Shown here: piece by piece, positions 1 to 7,699 of the stretch
Layout of the letters: every line of letters starts with the position of its first letter
Numbering within the stretch: the stretch's first letter is position 1
Assembly: GCA_029449245.1 (NCBI GenBank)
Contig: JANATF010000009.1
Location: 1-64,000 of the forward strand
Reading direction: 5' to 3'
DNA length: 64,000 nt
From: Mortierella alpina
Taxonomy: Eukaryota; Mortierellomycota; Mortierellomycetes; Mortierellales; Mortierellaceae
The notes under the pieces: generated by a model
Database searches by the model: none
What the model saw: the letters and a program-made list of their open reading frames with translations, nothing else
Told to the model about the DNA's origin: nothing
Translations under genes and position numbers: made by a program

Positions 1-177
1 CCCTAAAAACCCTAAAAACCCTAAAAAACCCTAAAAAAACCCTAAAAAACCCTAAAAAACCCTAAAAAACCCTAAAAAACCCTAAAAAACCCTAAAAAAC
101 CCTAAAAAAACCCTAAAAAAACCCTAAAAAACCCTAAAAAACCCTAAAAAACCCTAAAAAACCCTAAAAAACCCTAG
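1..177. repeat. Telomere repeat array, C-strand (CCCTAAAAAA)n
   Basis: Seventeen complete units fill positions 1-171, followed by a degenerate CCCTAG. Twelve units are 10-mers CCCTAAAAAA, two are 9-mers with five A and three are 11-mers with seven A. The G-strand is therefore TTTTTTAGGG, reading toward the chromosome end, as expected for a left telomere. Length variation is confined to the A/T run, which suggests slippage on the telomerase template or in replication. The window begins inside the array, so the full telomere length is not visible. Confidence 0.95.
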
Positions 178-404
178 AACAAACCTTAAAATGGGCTCTC
201 AAATGACAAGACAAGGTTAAATGACACGAATCACTCGATTGAAGGGCGAACATTAAATGAATTTATACGATCAATTGACATTGGAACATCAAATGACATT
301 TGCTTATTTGATTGATATGAAATTGACAAGTCACATAATAAATTTAATTCGCCTGAAGTAGTCCTAAGAATAATTGTGAAATGCAGTAGTGTGAAATTTA
401 TGAC
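178..404. other. AT-rich subtelomeric spacer
   Basis: No gene is seen. The stretch carries loosely repeated short words (AAATGACA, TTGACA, CAAATGACA) but no clear tandem period. It links the telomere to the first tandem repeats. Confidence 0.5.
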
Positions 405-640
405 AAGTGTGAAAATCTTAGGAATCGAGCATTTTGGGGTTCTAGAGAAGTTTGGGAACTGTTTTACACCTCCAATTGCTCTTAAATATAAAATCGAGGA
501 AGTGTGAATTTTTTTGAAGTTTGAAAATCTCTACAACCGAGTATTTTGGGCTTTAAGGGGTATTTGGGAACTATTGCACACCTTCAATTACTCTCAAATA
601 TGAAATAGGGGAAGTGTGAAATTTTAATGAGGTGTGAAAT
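405..640. repeat. Degenerate subtelomeric tandem repeat, about 112-bp period
   Basis: Two diverged copies can be aligned by eye: the block CGAGCATTTTGGGG near 426 recurs as CGAGTATTTTGGG near 538, and both are followed by TTTGGGAACT, CACACCT/ACACCT and a GGAAGTGTGAA word. A third partial copy (GTGTGAAATT) continues to about 640. Divergence between copies is considerable, so this is an old array. Confidence 0.6.
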
Positions 641-658
641 TCTAGTAGAGGGGAATCA

Positions 659-792
659 ATTACAGAGGTTTTCGAATTACAGAGGTATTCGAATAGAGAA
701 GTTTTCATTTTAGAGAGGTCTTGCACTTAGGGAGAGCTTGCACTTAGAGAGTGACCTTGCACTTATAGAGGGACCTTGCACTTACAGAGAGT
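659..792. repeat. Short tandem repeats of 17-19 bp
   Basis: Two 17-bp units TTACAGAGGTxTTCGAA start at 660 and 677. They are followed by four units ending in TTGCACTTA, at 721, 738, 757 and 776 (spacing 17, 19, 19), each preceded by an AGAG-type word. The array is degenerate and lies between the 112-bp repeat and the decayed coding stretch. Confidence 0.65.
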
Positions 793-1078
793 TTGGGAGA
801 AGGTGCTTTCAGCTCGTTGAGGTTGCTTCTGCTGTTCAAGAACTGTCTGGCTCGCTGAAGAGGATGGTGTTTTTGTGGAGGAAGAGTATATAGTAAAGCA
901 AGTTAGGGCAGTATGGATGGAAAATGCTGCGGGAAGCTTACAATCGTTTTAGAAGGGTGCAGGGAGTAAACAAGCTCATGAAAGTGGACGAACTGCTGGA
1001 CAGTGCAAAGTGTTAGTTGTCGGAGGACTTTGACCGAGGGGCTGTCGCAGACGAGGACATGCCTCACAGGTGGGATGC
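792..1078 (+). pseudogene. Decayed coding stretch cut by the retrotransposon
   Basis: One reading frame (phase of codon 810-812) gives protein-like sequence, including VEVASAVQELSGSLKRM, then two adjacent stops at 891-896. It continues as GWKMLREAYNRFRRVQGVN to another stop near 1018, then LSEDFDRGAVADEDMPHRW, until the 5' LTR begins at 1079. The composition looks coding, but the three in-frame stops and the absence of a recognised family mean this is at best a gene remnant. An unrecognised intron could remove some stops. The product is unknown. Confidence 0.3.
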
Positions 1079-1406
1079 TGTCGCGTACTCGGCCCTAGGA
1101 TAAGCGTAGTATCCTAGGTCAAGCCTTATTTCGCCTTTTAATGCCTTATCGACATGCGCCCCCTTTTTACTGAATGCCTTGAATTATGTCCTGACCGGTG
1201 ACTATGGGTCAAAGCGGCATTACGCGCTGGGCTCAGTGTTTAGTATATATAGTCTGTAGTTCCCTCTGTACAGTTGCTCTTTACCTAGTAACTTGAATAC
1301 ATCCTTGATCATACCCTGAACCCTCCTGTCTTGCCACTTCCCTTGTCCCTTCCCTCCTGCCCTTGTGAAAGGTCATCCTGTCCTTGCCCTGCCTAGATTC
1401 ACGACA
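1079..1406 (+). repeat. 5' LTR of the chromovirus
   Basis: 328 bp, TGTCG at the left end and CGACA at the right end. A TATATAT box lies at 1244-1250, and the likely transcript start is about 30-40 nt downstream, near 1283. U3 holds a hairpin-forming inverted repeat, CCTAGGATA at 1094-1102 and TATCCTAGG at 1110-1118 with a 7-nt loop. The R region contains ACCTAGTAA at 1283-1291, the complement of the primer-binding site. Confidence 0.95.
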
Positions 1407-1415
1407 TTACTAGGT
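1407..1415 (+). other. Self-primer binding site (Tf1/sushi type)
   Basis: TTACTAGGT immediately follows the 5' LTR and is the exact reverse complement of ACCTAGTAA at 1283-1291 in the LTR, near the expected 5' end of the transcript. No TGG start typical of a tRNA-primed site is present. In the Tf1/sushi group the folded 5' end of the element's own RNA primes reverse transcription; the position and complementarity here fit that mechanism. Confidence 0.7.
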
Positions 1416-1455
1416 CAAACAACTTTGACCTTTCTACCCACGTCCCTGCCCAGCC

Positions 1456-2670
1456 ATGAGTCTCGAAACCGCCAACCAGAATTTTGAAGCCCTCCAAACT
1501 CGTGTCAAAACCATCGAGGACACTCTCCTCGAGCAAGCCAGCCCGGTCGTAGCGGATCTCAAAAACCGCGTTCAGTCGCTCGAAAGCCAGCTCACCGCGT
1601 ACGGACCCCTCCTCAAGTTCTTACAGACCAACCATAGTTTCGTCGAGGATCTCATCAAAATGGTCGAACCAAGATTCAAAACGATCGAAGGACAGATCAT
1701 TGCTCTGAATGCCATCAACGAGAACAATACCTTCCAGAAAGATATGCTCCGGGGCCTCAAGACCCTTGCCGAAGCCACCAAGACTCAGTCGGTGGCCAAG
1801 CCCAAGATCGACTCCCCCGAGAAGTTCACTGGTAAAAGAGAAGACTGGAAAACTTTCCAGTCTCAGCTGGAGCTGTACTTCTTGGCTCAGAGCTCGCAGC
1901 ATCCAACGGATGCCTCTAAAATCATGTTCATCATCTCCCGTCTGGGGGACACCGCGGCCTATAAGTATATGGAAAAGCACATCCCTGCTTTTAAGCTGGA
2001 TGACGAAGTAAGACCCGCGATCATTAGCAGCCTTGATAAGTTTTGGTCGGTCATGACCAAGAATTTCGGCGTCACCAACGCCCACATCGTGGCCGAGTCT
2101 CAACTCCGCGCCTTGAAGCAAAAAGGCTCGGCGTTGGACTACACCAATAAGTTTGTCCAGTTGGTTGCCGATACCGAGTGGAACGACGCTGCCAAAATCT
2201 CCCAGTACCGGATTGGCCTCAAAGAATCGGTCCAAGAAACCATGTCACGCCAGGAGGAACCGCGCACGTTCTATGAGTTCTCTGATTTGGCTATTGAGAT
2301 CGACACTCGCCAATATGGTTACTTTCTGCAAAGACAACCTGTTCGTTCCACAACAACCTTGAATAGCGCCCGCAACTCGACCCCTGTTTCCGTCCCGCGA
2401 CCATTCGCTCCCGCCGCGTCCGTTGCCGCCCCGTCCATGGCCATGGACCTCAGCCAAGCCCAGCACCGCCCTGTGAGCGCCGAAGAAAAACAGCGACGCA
2501 GAGATAACGATCTCTGTAGCTACTGTGGTTTGGAGGGACACTGGGTTAAGGAGTGTCCCACCAAACCCGCGAACACCAGACTCGGTAACAAGGCTCAACA
2601 CACTCTCTCTAGTGCCACCACTGCCAACACTAGCCCCTTCGTGTTCGATTTGGGAAACGACGACGCCTAG
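1456..2670 (+). CDS. gag: Gag polyprotein of the chromovirus
   Basis: 404 residues starting at the first ATG after the primer-binding site. The N-terminal third is predicted coiled coil (residues about 10-110). A central retrotransposon-gag capsid region follows (FTGKREDWKTFQSQLELYF, then a helical stretch ending near residue 285). A Pro/Ala-rich linker leads to one CCHC zinc knuckle, CSYCGLEGHWVKEC (C-X2-C-X4-H-X4-C), near residue 355. Gag forms the particle that packages the element RNA. The frame stops at TAG 2668-2670, 10 nt after a -1 slippery heptamer, so part of translation is expected to continue into pol. The frame is intact. Confidence 0.93.
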   Translation: MSLETANQNFEALQTRVKTIEDTLLEQASPVVADLKNRVQSLESQLTAYGPLLKFLQTNHSFVEDLIKMVEPRFKTIEGQIIALNAINENNTFQKDMLRGLKTLAEATKTQSVAKPKIDSPEKFTGKREDWKTFQSQLELYFLAQSSQHPTDASKIMFIISRLGDTAAYKYMEKHIPAFKLDDEVRPAIISSLDKFWSVMTKNFGVTNAHIVAESQLRALKQKGSALDYTNKFVQLVADTEWNDAAKISQYRIGLKESVQETMSRQEEPRTFYEFSDLAIEIDTRQYGYFLQRQPVRSTTTLNSARNSTPVSVPRPFAPAASVAAPSMAMDLSQAQHRPVSAEEKQRRRDNDLCSYCGLEGHWVKECPTKPANTRLGNKAQHTLSSATTANTSPFVFDLGNDDA

Positions 2671-2716
2671 TAAAGAGTGGAGAAGCCCATCTAGGCCAAC
2701 TTTTCAATGTTTCTCC
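2652..2716 (+). promoter_or_regulatory. -1 programmed frameshift signal between gag and pol
   Basis: The gag frame reads ttG GGA AAC, a canonical X XXY YYZ slippery heptamer (GGGAAAC, 2652-2658). After a 6-nt spacer, GCCTAG (2665-2670) can pair with CTAGGC (2691-2696). The loop word GGAGAA (2679-2684) can pair with TTCTCC (2711-2716), giving a possible H-type pseudoknot. Pol is open in the -1 frame from 2634 and in frame after the slip (next codon at 2658). Heptamer, spacer and structure all match known -1 sites; no experiment supports it here. Confidence 0.8.
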
Positions 2717-5700
2717 TGTTCACGACCCTATCCACGACTCCGCTCCCATCACCATTCCTGTCACTCTGTATTTCCAGGGGTCCTCCCTCCCCGTCAATGC
2801 CATGATTGATTCTGGGGCTACAATTTCCTTCATTCATCAGAACCTCGCCAAAGTACATCACCTACCCATTGTCGATCAACAACTCAACATTGCCCTCGCC
2901 AATGGTACCATCCACTCTTCCCACCACTCCACTCGTCTTGTCATGCAATCCAGCCCAGAACATTTTGAAGTACATTCCTTTCAACTCATCACGCTCGGTA
3001 ACTATTCTGTGATCCTTGGAATGGACTGGCTAAAAAAGCACAGCCCCTCCATCAACTGGGATCAGAGAACAGTGACTCTCGCCTGCACTCAAAATCACAA
3101 CTTCTCTGCCTTGTCACATCTTGCTCGATCCACACTACCTACTTCTATCCTGCCCTTCGCCAGTCAAACACGCTCTGCTTCCCCTCCTCTAGTTCTCAAA
3201 CCTGCACCAATTACTATCATTTACCCACCTGTGCCTGTCCCTGTCAGAAACCCAACTTCCATGGATATTGCCCTGGTCAGCAACGCCAATTTCTGTCAAT
3301 TGCTCAAGCAGGGACAGGGTGTAGGCTACATGATGGACATCTCTCAAGTCGAAGAATTGTCTACCGCGACTCTTAGTGATGATGAACCAACAATCCAGCT
3401 CCCTGAAAAATACGCTGAATACTCTCAAGTGTTCTCCAAGACTCAGGCGGACAAACTCCCGCCACACCGACCCTACGACCATAGTATTCCCATTGCAGAA
3501 GGCGCCAACGTACCTTTTGGGCCTGTCTACAATCTCTCGCAGACGGAGCTCAAGGCCCTACACGAATATCTCAAAGAAAACCTGGCTAAAGGTTTCATTC
3601 GCCGCTCGGAATCCCCAGCCGGAGCGCCCATTCTCTTTGTCAAGAAAAAAGACGGTTCCCTTCGCCTTTGTGTCGATTACCGGGGACTTAACAAAATCAC
3701 AACTCCCAATCGATGCCCTTTACCACTGATCTCCGAAACGTTTGACCAGTTAGGAAAAGCCAAGTATTTTACCAAATTGGACATGCGTGGTGCCTACAAC
3801 CTTCTCCGAATAGCGAAAGGCGACGAGTGGAAAACCGCGTTTCGCTGTCGTTACGGTCACTTTGAGTATCAAGTCATGCCATTCGGGCTCATGAATGCCC
3901 CAGGAACCTTCCAAGCGTTCGTGAACGACGTCCTGCGCGACTACTTGGATGATTTTGTTGTTGTCTACCTTGACGATATTCTCATATATTCCGAATCACT
4001 TGACGAGCACACCGCACAAGTCAAAAAGGTCCTCAAGAAATTAGAAGCTGCGGGCATCTGTCTGAAACTCGAGAAATGTGCGTTCGATAAGCAAGAGGTC
4101 TCGTTCCTGGGATTCATCATTGGTGTTAACGGCATCTCGATGGATCCTGCCAAGGTGGCCGCCATTCAAGAATGGGCTACCCCTAAATCAGCTTTTGACA
4201 TTCAGGTGTTCCTCGGACTCGCTAACTTCTACCGCCGCTTCGTCAAGAACTACTCCAAAGTAGCCACCCCTCTCACCACTCTGCTCAAGAAGAATGCCAA
4301 GTTCATTTGGTCAAGAGCCGCGCAAGACGCTTTTGAAGAACTCAAAGCTCGTTTGATGTCTGGCCCGATCCTCCGTCACTTTGATCACACAAAAGCGTGT
4401 GTCATCGAAGTCGATGCCTCCGACTACGCCCTCGGAGGAGTTTGCAGCCAATATGATGACGATGACCACCTCCACCCTGTTGCCTTCTACTCCAGAAAAC
4501 TCCTGCCTGCGGAAATGAATTACCAGATCTATGACAAAGAACTGTTAGCCATTGTGTGCGCCTTCAAGCACTGGCGACACTACCTTGAGTTCTCAGCCTC
4601 TACCACAGTCGTCCTTACTGACCACCGCAATCTGGAATATTTTACAACCACCCGCAACCTTAGCCGTCGCCAGGTCCGCTGGTCTGAAGTCCTATCGGAC
4701 TATAATTTTGTCATCAAATACCGCCCTGGCTCGCAGAACGCTGCGGCTGACTCTTTGTCTCGGAGAGACAAACCTGAGGAGGGGAGTGCGGCTGCACTAA
4801 GCAAGACCGCCTTAACCCTCCTGCCACCAATTCAATTTTTGAATGCCCTACAAGCCCTGCCGCTGCTCCCAGAGAAGTCAGCCATTCAAGAATTAATTAC
4901 GCATTCACTTCCTAACGACCCTACATTCAGCGCGATCCTTGCTGAGAACCTTGAGACGCCAGACCCCGACGGCCTCTACTCTGTCCAGGACGGCCTTCTA
5001 CTACATGACGGCCTGGTCTGTGTCCCCGACGACCCGGATCTCAAGAAAATGATCCTTGAAGAATGCCACGATTCTCCCACTGCGGGGCACTTTGGTATTA
5101 CTAAAACATTTGATCTTGTCTCTCGCACGTTCTTTTGGCCCAGCATGCGACAATATATCAAGAATTACGTCGGTGGATGCGATATTTGCCAACGTAGCAA
5201 GTCAAGCAATCACAAGCCGTATGGCCTCCTGCAATCCTTGCCGATCCCTGATCGGCCCTGGTCCTCGATCTCCGTAGACTTTATCACTCAACTGCCCGCC
5301 TCCAAGGGCTACACCGCGATATGTGTCTTCGTCGATCGATTCACGAAGATGGCTCACTTTGCCCCTACCACAGATACCGTGGACGCGGAGGGTACCGTGC
5401 AGCTCTTCTTGGAAAAAGTCTTCGCCGCCCACGGTCTTCCAGACGATGTCGTCTCCGATAGAGGCGTCACCTTCACTTCTAAGTTCACTAAGACAGTCTT
5501 CAAGGCTCTCCAGATCGAGCAGAACCTCTCTACTGCATTCCATCCTAGGACTGACGGCCAGACTGAGAGAGTCAACTCGATTCTCGAGCAGTACCTACGC
5601 TGTTATATCGACTATCAACAGTCAAACTGGAGCACTTTACTCCCGCTCGCCGAGTTCACTTACAACAACACGGAACACTCGTCCACGAAGACAACTCCTT

Positions 5701-6347
5701 TCTTCGCTAACTTTGGTTTCCACCCCAAGTTCTCAGTTACCGTACCCCGGGTGACTAAGGACAACATCCCTTGCCCTGACCACATCAAGGCTCTTCTAGA
5801 CATTCATTCTGAGATGAAGTTCAACATCCAGTCTGCGAATGAAAGACACGCCCGACATTTTGATACCAAAACAATAGCTCAGCCTGATTTCAGTGTTGGC
5901 GACAAAGTCTGGTTAGACGCCCGAAATCTCCGTACCGAGCGGGCAGCCAAGAAACTTGACTACAAACGAGTTGGCCCTTTTCAAATACTCGAGAAGGTTG
6001 GAACTCGCTCATACCGCCTGGATCTCCCAAGTACCATGAAGATCCACCCGATCTTCCACGTCGGCCTCCTCGAGCGTTTCCGCCAAGATACGATCCCGGG
6101 TCGGACACCTAAACCTCTACCTCCACTCGTCGTTGCTGGAGAAGAGGAGTTCGAAGTCGAAGCCATCCTAGACTCCAAAGTGGCCCGTGGCAGACTCCTC
6201 TACCATGTCCACTGGAAAGGCTACCCCATATCTGCTCGCACTTGGGAGCCTGCTGAGTTGGTTCAAGGCGCCCCGAGACTCATCAAGCAGTTTCATCATG
6301 CTCACCCTCACAAACCCGGCCCTACGCTTCGCGGAGCTCAGCCCTAA
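2658..6347 (+). CDS. pol: Pol polyprotein: protease, RT, RNase H, integrase, chromodomain
   Basis: Read in the -1 frame after the gag slippery site; the first in-frame ATG is at 2802, but the protease region starts upstream of it. Domains in order: aspartic protease (active site DSGA just after 2802), reverse transcriptase (catalytic YLDDILIYS, near 3965), RNase H (start EVDASDYALGG, near 4410), integrase zinc finger (H and CDIC pair, near 5070-5190) and integrase core with the D,D,E pattern (VDFITQLP near 5275, VSDRG near 5455, TERVNS near 5565). The C terminus is a chromodomain (EFEVEAILDSK...YHVHWKGY...TWEPAELV, about 6150-6260). This order with integrase last and a chromodomain defines a chromovirus. 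The reading frame has no breaks. The stop at 6345-6347 overlaps the polypurine tract. Confidence 0.95.
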   Translation, partial: RRRLVKSGEAHLGQLFNVSPVHDPIHDSAPITIPVTLYFQGSSLPVNAMIDSGATISFIHQNLAKVHHLPIVDQQLNIALANGTIHSSHHSTRLVMQSSPEHFEVHSFQLITLGNYSVILGMDWLKKHSPSINWDQRTVTLACTQNHNFSALSHLARSTLPTSILPFASQTRSASPPLVLKPAPITIIYPPVPVPVRNPTSMDIALVSNANFCQLLKQGQGVGYMMDISQVEELSTATLSDDEPTIQLPEKYAEYSQVFSKTQADKLPPHRPYDHSIPIAEGANVPFGPVYNLSQTELKALHEYLKENLAKGFIRRSESPAGAPILFVKKKDGSLRLCVDYRGLNKITTPNRCPLPLISETFDQLGKAKYFTKLDMRGAYNLLRIAKGDEWKTAFRCRYGHFEYQVMPFGLMNAPGTFQAFVNDVLRDYLDDFVVVYLDDILIYSESLDEHTAQVKKVLKKLEAAGICLKLEKCAFDKQEVSFLGFIIGVNGISMDPAKVAAIQEWATPKSAFDIQVFLGLANFYRRFVKNYSKVATPLTTLLKKNAKFIWSRAAQDAFEELKARLMSGPILRHFDHTKACVIEVDASDYALGGVCSQYDDDDHLHPVAFYSRKLLPAEMNYQIYDKELLAIVCAFKHWRHYLEFSASTTVVLTDHRNLEYFTTTRNLSRRQVRWSEVLSDYNFVIKYRPGSQNAAADSLSRRDKPEEGSAAALSKTALTLLPPIQFLNALQALPLLPEKSAIQELITHSLPNDPTFSAILAENLETPDPDGLYSVQDGLLLHDGLVCVPDDPDLKKMILEECHDSPTAGHFGITKTFDLVSRTFFWPSMRQYIKNYVGGCDICQRSKSSNHKPYGLLQSLPIPDRPWSSISVDFITQLPASKGYTAICVFVDRFTKMAHFAPTTDTVDAEGTVQLFLEKVFAAHGLPDDVVSDRGVTFTSKFTKTVFKALQIEQNLSTAFHPRTDGQTERVNSILEQYLRCYIDYQQSNWSTLLPLAEFTYNNTEHSSTKTTPFFANFGFHPKFSVTVPRVTKDNIPCPDHIKALLDIHSEMKFNIQSANERHARHFDTKTIAQPDFSVGDKVWLDARNLRTERAAKKLDYKRVGPFQILEKVGTRSYRLDLPSTMKIHPIFHVGLLERFRQDTIPGRTPKPLPPLVVAGEEEFEVEAILDSKVARGRLLYHVHWKGYPISARTWEPAELVQGAPRLIKQFHHAHPHKPGPTLRGAQP

Positions 6348-6357
6348 ATGGGGGGGT
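6346..6357 (+). other. Polypurine tract (plus-strand primer)
   Basis: AAATGGGGGGGT lies directly against the TGTCG start of the 3' LTR and overlaps the last two bases of the pol stop codon. A G-rich purine run at this place primes plus-strand DNA synthesis in LTR retrotransposons. Confidence 0.85.
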
Positions 6358-6685
6358 TGTCGCGTACTCGGCCCTAGGATAAGCGTAGTATCCTAGGTCA
6401 AGCCTTATTTCGCCTTTTAATGCCTTATCGACATGCGCCCCCTTTTTACTGAATGCCTTGAATTATGTCCTGACCGGTGACTATGGGTCAAAGCGGCATT
6501 ACGCGCTGGGCTCAGTGTTTAGTATATATAGTCTGTAGTTCCCTCTGTACAGTTGCTCTTTACCTAGTAACTTGAATACATCCTTGATCATACCCTGAAC
6601 CCTCCTGTCTTGCCACTTCCCTTGTCCCTTCCCTCCTGCCCTTGTGAAAGGTCATCCTGTCCTTGCCCTGCCTAGATTCACGACA
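6358..6685 (+). repeat. 3' LTR of the chromovirus
   Basis: 328 bp, indistinguishable by eye from the 5' LTR at 1079-1406, with the same TGTCG/CGACA ends. It supplies the polyadenylation region. The flank after it, GTCCC, does not match the five bases before the 5' LTR. Confidence 0.95.
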
Positions 6686-7464
6686 GTCCCATATGCTCTT
6701 CATTTTAGCCTCTGCTTACTTTATGCTCGTTGTCTTCCCTCCTGCCTGCTCCTTTCCTGCCACCCGCCCTTACTCGTCTTTGATACAGCTAAGGTAAGCT
6801 TCATGATCCCCCTCCCACACAAGAACAGGTACCACAGTTTGTGGTATAGGCTCTGGGAGGTCTTTGGTTTCCTAGAGCCTGTGCATTTTTGGAGTGGACA
6901 AACAGAGTAGAGAGAGCTTTCTTTTGACCCGTGTTACGAGTTTTCCCTAGTCTTACCAGCAGCATGGAGCAGGCTGGTAGCATCGCAGTAGCCTTGCATG
7001 CTCATTTGCAAATTGGTGGCAAGCGCTGGACGAGGTAAAAACCAGGATTGCAGTACTGATTGAGGAATCAAATTTGGAATGAGCTTGACTCATTCACCAA
7101 CTGCATTGACATTCCTTGTGCTCACGATGAGCTTTTCTTCTCTTATGTGTAACCACAGCATACACGGGCGTTTCTGTACTTCGCGACGCAGCGTCTTCGG
7201 CGGAGTGGCTCGAGAAAAGTGATTTTATGCTCTGCACAAGCTTTTCTTTTCTTTCCTCCTCTCGTCGCTACTCGTTCACCTCTTTTCAGCAGCACGCAAG
7301 GTAAGCTTCATCTCTTTGGATACTCCTCTCTAGCACATCCTTCGTCAAAGTCATGCCACTGCAGCTCAACAAACTCTGTTTTCTCGAAATGAGGAATGAG
7401 CCAGCTCAATTGACAAGCTTTTTTTTTTTTGGCTTTTTCTCATTTCCTCAGTGTCGCTAGCAAA
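6686..7464. other. Gene-free subtelomeric DNA with a diverged duplication
   Basis: No gene is supported. Two pyrimidine-rich segments, each ending in the donor-like word AAGGTAAGCTTCAT (near 6791 and 7301, about 510 bp apart), share further words (ATGCTCT, TACTCGT, CAGC) and look like diverged copies of one unit. They might be remnants of first exons of a duplicated gene, but no downstream exon can be joined. Confidence 0.4.
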
Positions 7465-7599
7465 ATGGAAGACAAGGCAGCGGGCGACCTCTCGCTATTA
7501 CAAATCGAGGGCAAGGCAGCGGGTCCACTTCCCCGCTGGCTAAACATCGAAGGCAAGGTAGCGGGATTATCACGTCTTCGCTCTACAAAGGCAAAGTGA
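7465..7599 (+). CDS. Possible small repeat-containing ORF, 44 aa
   Basis: ATG at 7465 follows a T-rich CCTCAG acceptor-like sequence; TGA is at 7597. The DNA repeats GxCAAGGCAGCGGG with periods of 39 and 42 nt, both multiples of three. The peptide therefore repeats the pattern EGKAAG followed by about seven residues, three times. Codon-multiple spacing is the only sign of coding. No family is recognised, and it may be an exon of a larger decayed gene or pure minisatellite. Confidence 0.25.
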   Translation: MEDKAAGDLSLLQIEGKAAGPLPRWLNIEGKVAGLSRLRSTKAK

Positions 7600-7690
7600 A
7601 AGTGGAGTCAACCACTATAAAAAACAGTGGAGTAAAACACAGTCAGTGGAGACCATTAAAAATCAGTGGAGTCAACCACTTCAAAAAACG
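7600..7690. repeat. AGTGGAG repeats with two identical small hairpins
   Basis: The 16-mer AGTGGAGTCAACCACT occurs twice, about 64 bp apart (near 7602 and 7666). Each can fold with an AGTGG/CCACT stem and 6-nt loop. Two further AGTGGAG words lie between them. Function is unknown. Confidence 0.55.
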
Positions 7691-7699
7691 CACTCTCTT

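Larger units (their letters stand above)
1079..6685 (+). mobile_element. Complete Ty3/gypsy chromovirus LTR retrotransposon
   Basis: A 5.6-kb element with two 328-bp LTRs that show no difference when compared base by base by eye, both bounded by TGTCG...CGACA. Between them lie gag (1456-2670) and pol (protease, RT, RNase H, integrase, chromodomain; to 6347) in a -1 frame, a primer-binding site abutting the 5' LTR and a polypurine tract abutting the 3' LTR. Both frames are open to their expected ends. LTR identity means the insertion is recent and the element could still be active. No target-site duplication is visible (GATGC before, GTCCC after), which is odd for a young copy and could reflect ectopic recombination between two elements. 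It sits less than 1 kb from the telomere array, as expected of a chromodomain element targeting heterochromatin. Confidence 0.96.

Noticed and set aside
1407-1424. tRNA-primed binding site after the 5' LTR
   Set aside because: No TGG start and no match to a common tRNA 3' end; complementarity to the element's own R region is a better explanation.
1621-2235. 204-codon frame antisense to gag
   Set aside because: Shadow of the intact gag frame; no domain.
1074-6690. Five-base target-site duplication around the element
   Set aside because: GATGC on the left and GTCCC on the right do not match; shifting by one base does not help.
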